NCBI RefSeq assembly: GCF_027270735.1
Contig: NZ_JAPWIJ010000005.1
Span: 248,001 to 312,000 of the forward strand
Direction of reading: 5' to 3'
DNA length: 64,000 nucleotides
Source: Rhodococcus ruber
GTDB taxonomy: Bacteria; Actinomycetota; Actinomycetes; Mycobacteriales; Mycobacteriaceae
In this document: positions 63,258-64,000 of the stretch, in pieces
How positions within the stretch are numbered: the first letter of the stretch is position 1
Layout of the letters: each line of letters opens with the position of its first letter
The notes under the pieces: model-generated
The model's input: the letters and a program-made list of their open reading frames with translations, nothing else
Database searches by the model: none
What the model was told of the DNA's origin: nothing
Position numbers and translations under genes: made by a program

Positions 63258-63722
63258 ATGAGGTTTCTCGCTGCAGGTGTCATGTTGTGCCTGCTGCTGG
63301 CGGGCTGCAGTACGGCCACCGGTGGCGACGAGGACACAACGCCCACGGTCGGTTCCACCACACCCGTCGGCCACATCCAGCAGCCCAGCGCTCCTCCGGT
63401 TCCGCACGAGGTACCCGTCGGCGACGTCGGCACGATGTTCGAGCCGACTCCTGACCTGATCCGTGCCACCACCACTCCCTTCGAGTCGTGGAGCCAGGTT
63501 TCCCCCAACACCATCGCCGTGCACTTCGTGACCGGAACTCCGGAGTGCTACGGGGCCGACGCCACGGTGACCGAGACCGACTCGACGGTCACCGTCGAGT
63601 TACGTACCGGCACCAGGCCCGACGCTGCGGACAAGTCCTGCATCATGGTTGCCGTCTACGCCACCATGCAGATGACATTGGCATCGCCTCTCGGTAGTCG
63701 CACCATCCTGAATGCGGCCTGA
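63258..63722 (+). CDS. Lipoprotein of unknown function
   Basis: 154 aa. Signal MRFLAAGVMLCLLLAGCSTATG with lipobox LLAGC (Cys17). A Thr/Pro-rich linker (about 25-65) leads to a small domain with SPNTIAVHFVTGTPECYGADATVTETDSTVTVELRTGTRP and CIMVAVYATMQM (two Cys, probably a disulfide). No recognised family. GTG/ATG choice is clear (ATG 63258). Confidence 0.85.
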   Translation: MRFLAAGVMLCLLLAGCSTATGGDEDTTPTVGSTTPVGHIQQPSAPPVPHEVPVGDVGTMFEPTPDLIRATTTPFESWSQVSPNTIAVHFVTGTPECYGADATVTETDSTVTVELRTGTRPDAADKSCIMVAVYATMQMTLASPLGSRTILNAA

Positions 63723-63748
63723 CCGCTACGCAGGTAGGGTCCGAGCGG

Positions 63749-64000
63749 TGAGCGATCAACTCCCCGACCGAGATCGAAGCCGAGTACGGGCCGCCGACGC
63801 AGACAGGAACCTCGTCGCGCAGTTGCTCAGCGATGCGTTCGCGAACGGCCAGCTCACCGTGAGCGAGTACGACGAACGCACAGCCGCGGTGTACCAGGCC
63901 AAAACCTACGGCGAGCTCGATCTGCTGACCGGCGATCTGGCCCTGTCTCCGCCTCCCGCGTCTGCACCGTCGGGTGGCTCCTCGAACGACCGCGTGATCG
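63749..64000 (+). CDS. DUF1707 protein (partial, 3' end outside window)
   Basis: 84 residues visible from GTG 63749. The DUF1707 unit is at the start: RVRAADADRNLVAQLLSDAFANGQLTVSEYDERTAAVYQAKTYGELDLLTGDL (cited in part), then a Pro/Ser linker APPPASAPSGGSS-like. Such proteins often carry a C-terminal membrane or DUF2154 domain; here the rest is cut by the window end. Confidence 0.85.

Overview
The window is a 64 kb stretch of a high-GC actinobacterial chromosome of the order Mycobacteriales, most likely a Rhodococcus-type member of the Nocardiaceae. The evidence is gene content and order: an ergothioneine operon, RpfB, an MspA-type porin, a WS/DGAT wax-ester/TAG synthase, Pmt, MprAB-PepD, and a gene order close to the Mycobacterium tuberculosis region Rv0981-Rv1015c (mprA, mprB, pepD, moaB2, mscL, Rv0991c, 5-FCL, galU, moeA1, rimJ, Rv0996, Pmt, RsmI, MetG, TatD, RpfB, KsgA, IspE, Pks16, Pth, RplY). 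The species is an inference; no rRNA gene is present. I see no insertion sequence, prophage, plasmid gene or CRISPR array.

Layout. 0-6.3 kb: ergothioneine genes egtA-B-C-D on the minus strand (egtD cut by the window edge) with a divergent class V PLP enzyme that could supply the missing EgtE step, then a drug/metabolite exporter and its divergent TetR. 7-13.6 kb: rplY, pth, a Pks16-type adenylate-forming enzyme, prfC, pnuC. 13.6-25.2 kb: CoA-ester and cell-wall/translation housekeeping (ispE, ABC-F, ksgA, rpfB, tatD, metG), interrupted by a WYL regulator-nuclease operon. 25-34 kb: lipid and redox accessory genes (WS/DGAT, lipase, Pmt, DoxX, GntR, SDRs, ArsC-like, SoxR). 34-38.4 kb: accessory stretch with a gamma-butyrolactone-receptor-like TetR, two GyrI-like proteins, a lower-GC glycosyltransferase and an acyltransferase, ending at a tRNA-Ala. 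38.6-45.2 kb: the Glp/GlpR division module, galU, 5-FCL, a CIRCE-controlled zinc-ribbon chaperone, a SAF protein and mscL. 45.2-52.6 kb: lipoprotein, porin, moaB, and the MprA-MprB-PepD envelope-stress system. 52.7-58.3 kb: secreted PASTA-like protein, VOC protein, CorA, a Tat-exported phosphatase and an Xis-like/PIN toxin-antitoxin pair. 58.3-62.3 kb: a VIT/ferritin-like transporter followed by a complete zinc-independent ribosomal-protein set (L32, L31B, L28, L33, S14, S18) with an Mrf-like protein and two Zur-like boxes. The end holds an AEC transporter, a lipoprotein and a DUF1707 protein.

Regulatory DNA is unusually readable: a CIRCE element, an MprA box, two Zur-like boxes, a SoxR-type dyad, clean palindromes in front of TetR, WYL and toxin-antitoxin genes, several long-stem terminators, and two families of interspersed intergenic repeats. 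The best candidates for something new are the PIN protein with an extra C-terminal domain, the WYL-nuclease operon, the paired GyrI-like proteins beside the butyrolactone-receptor-like regulator, and the 48-bp palindromic repeat family.
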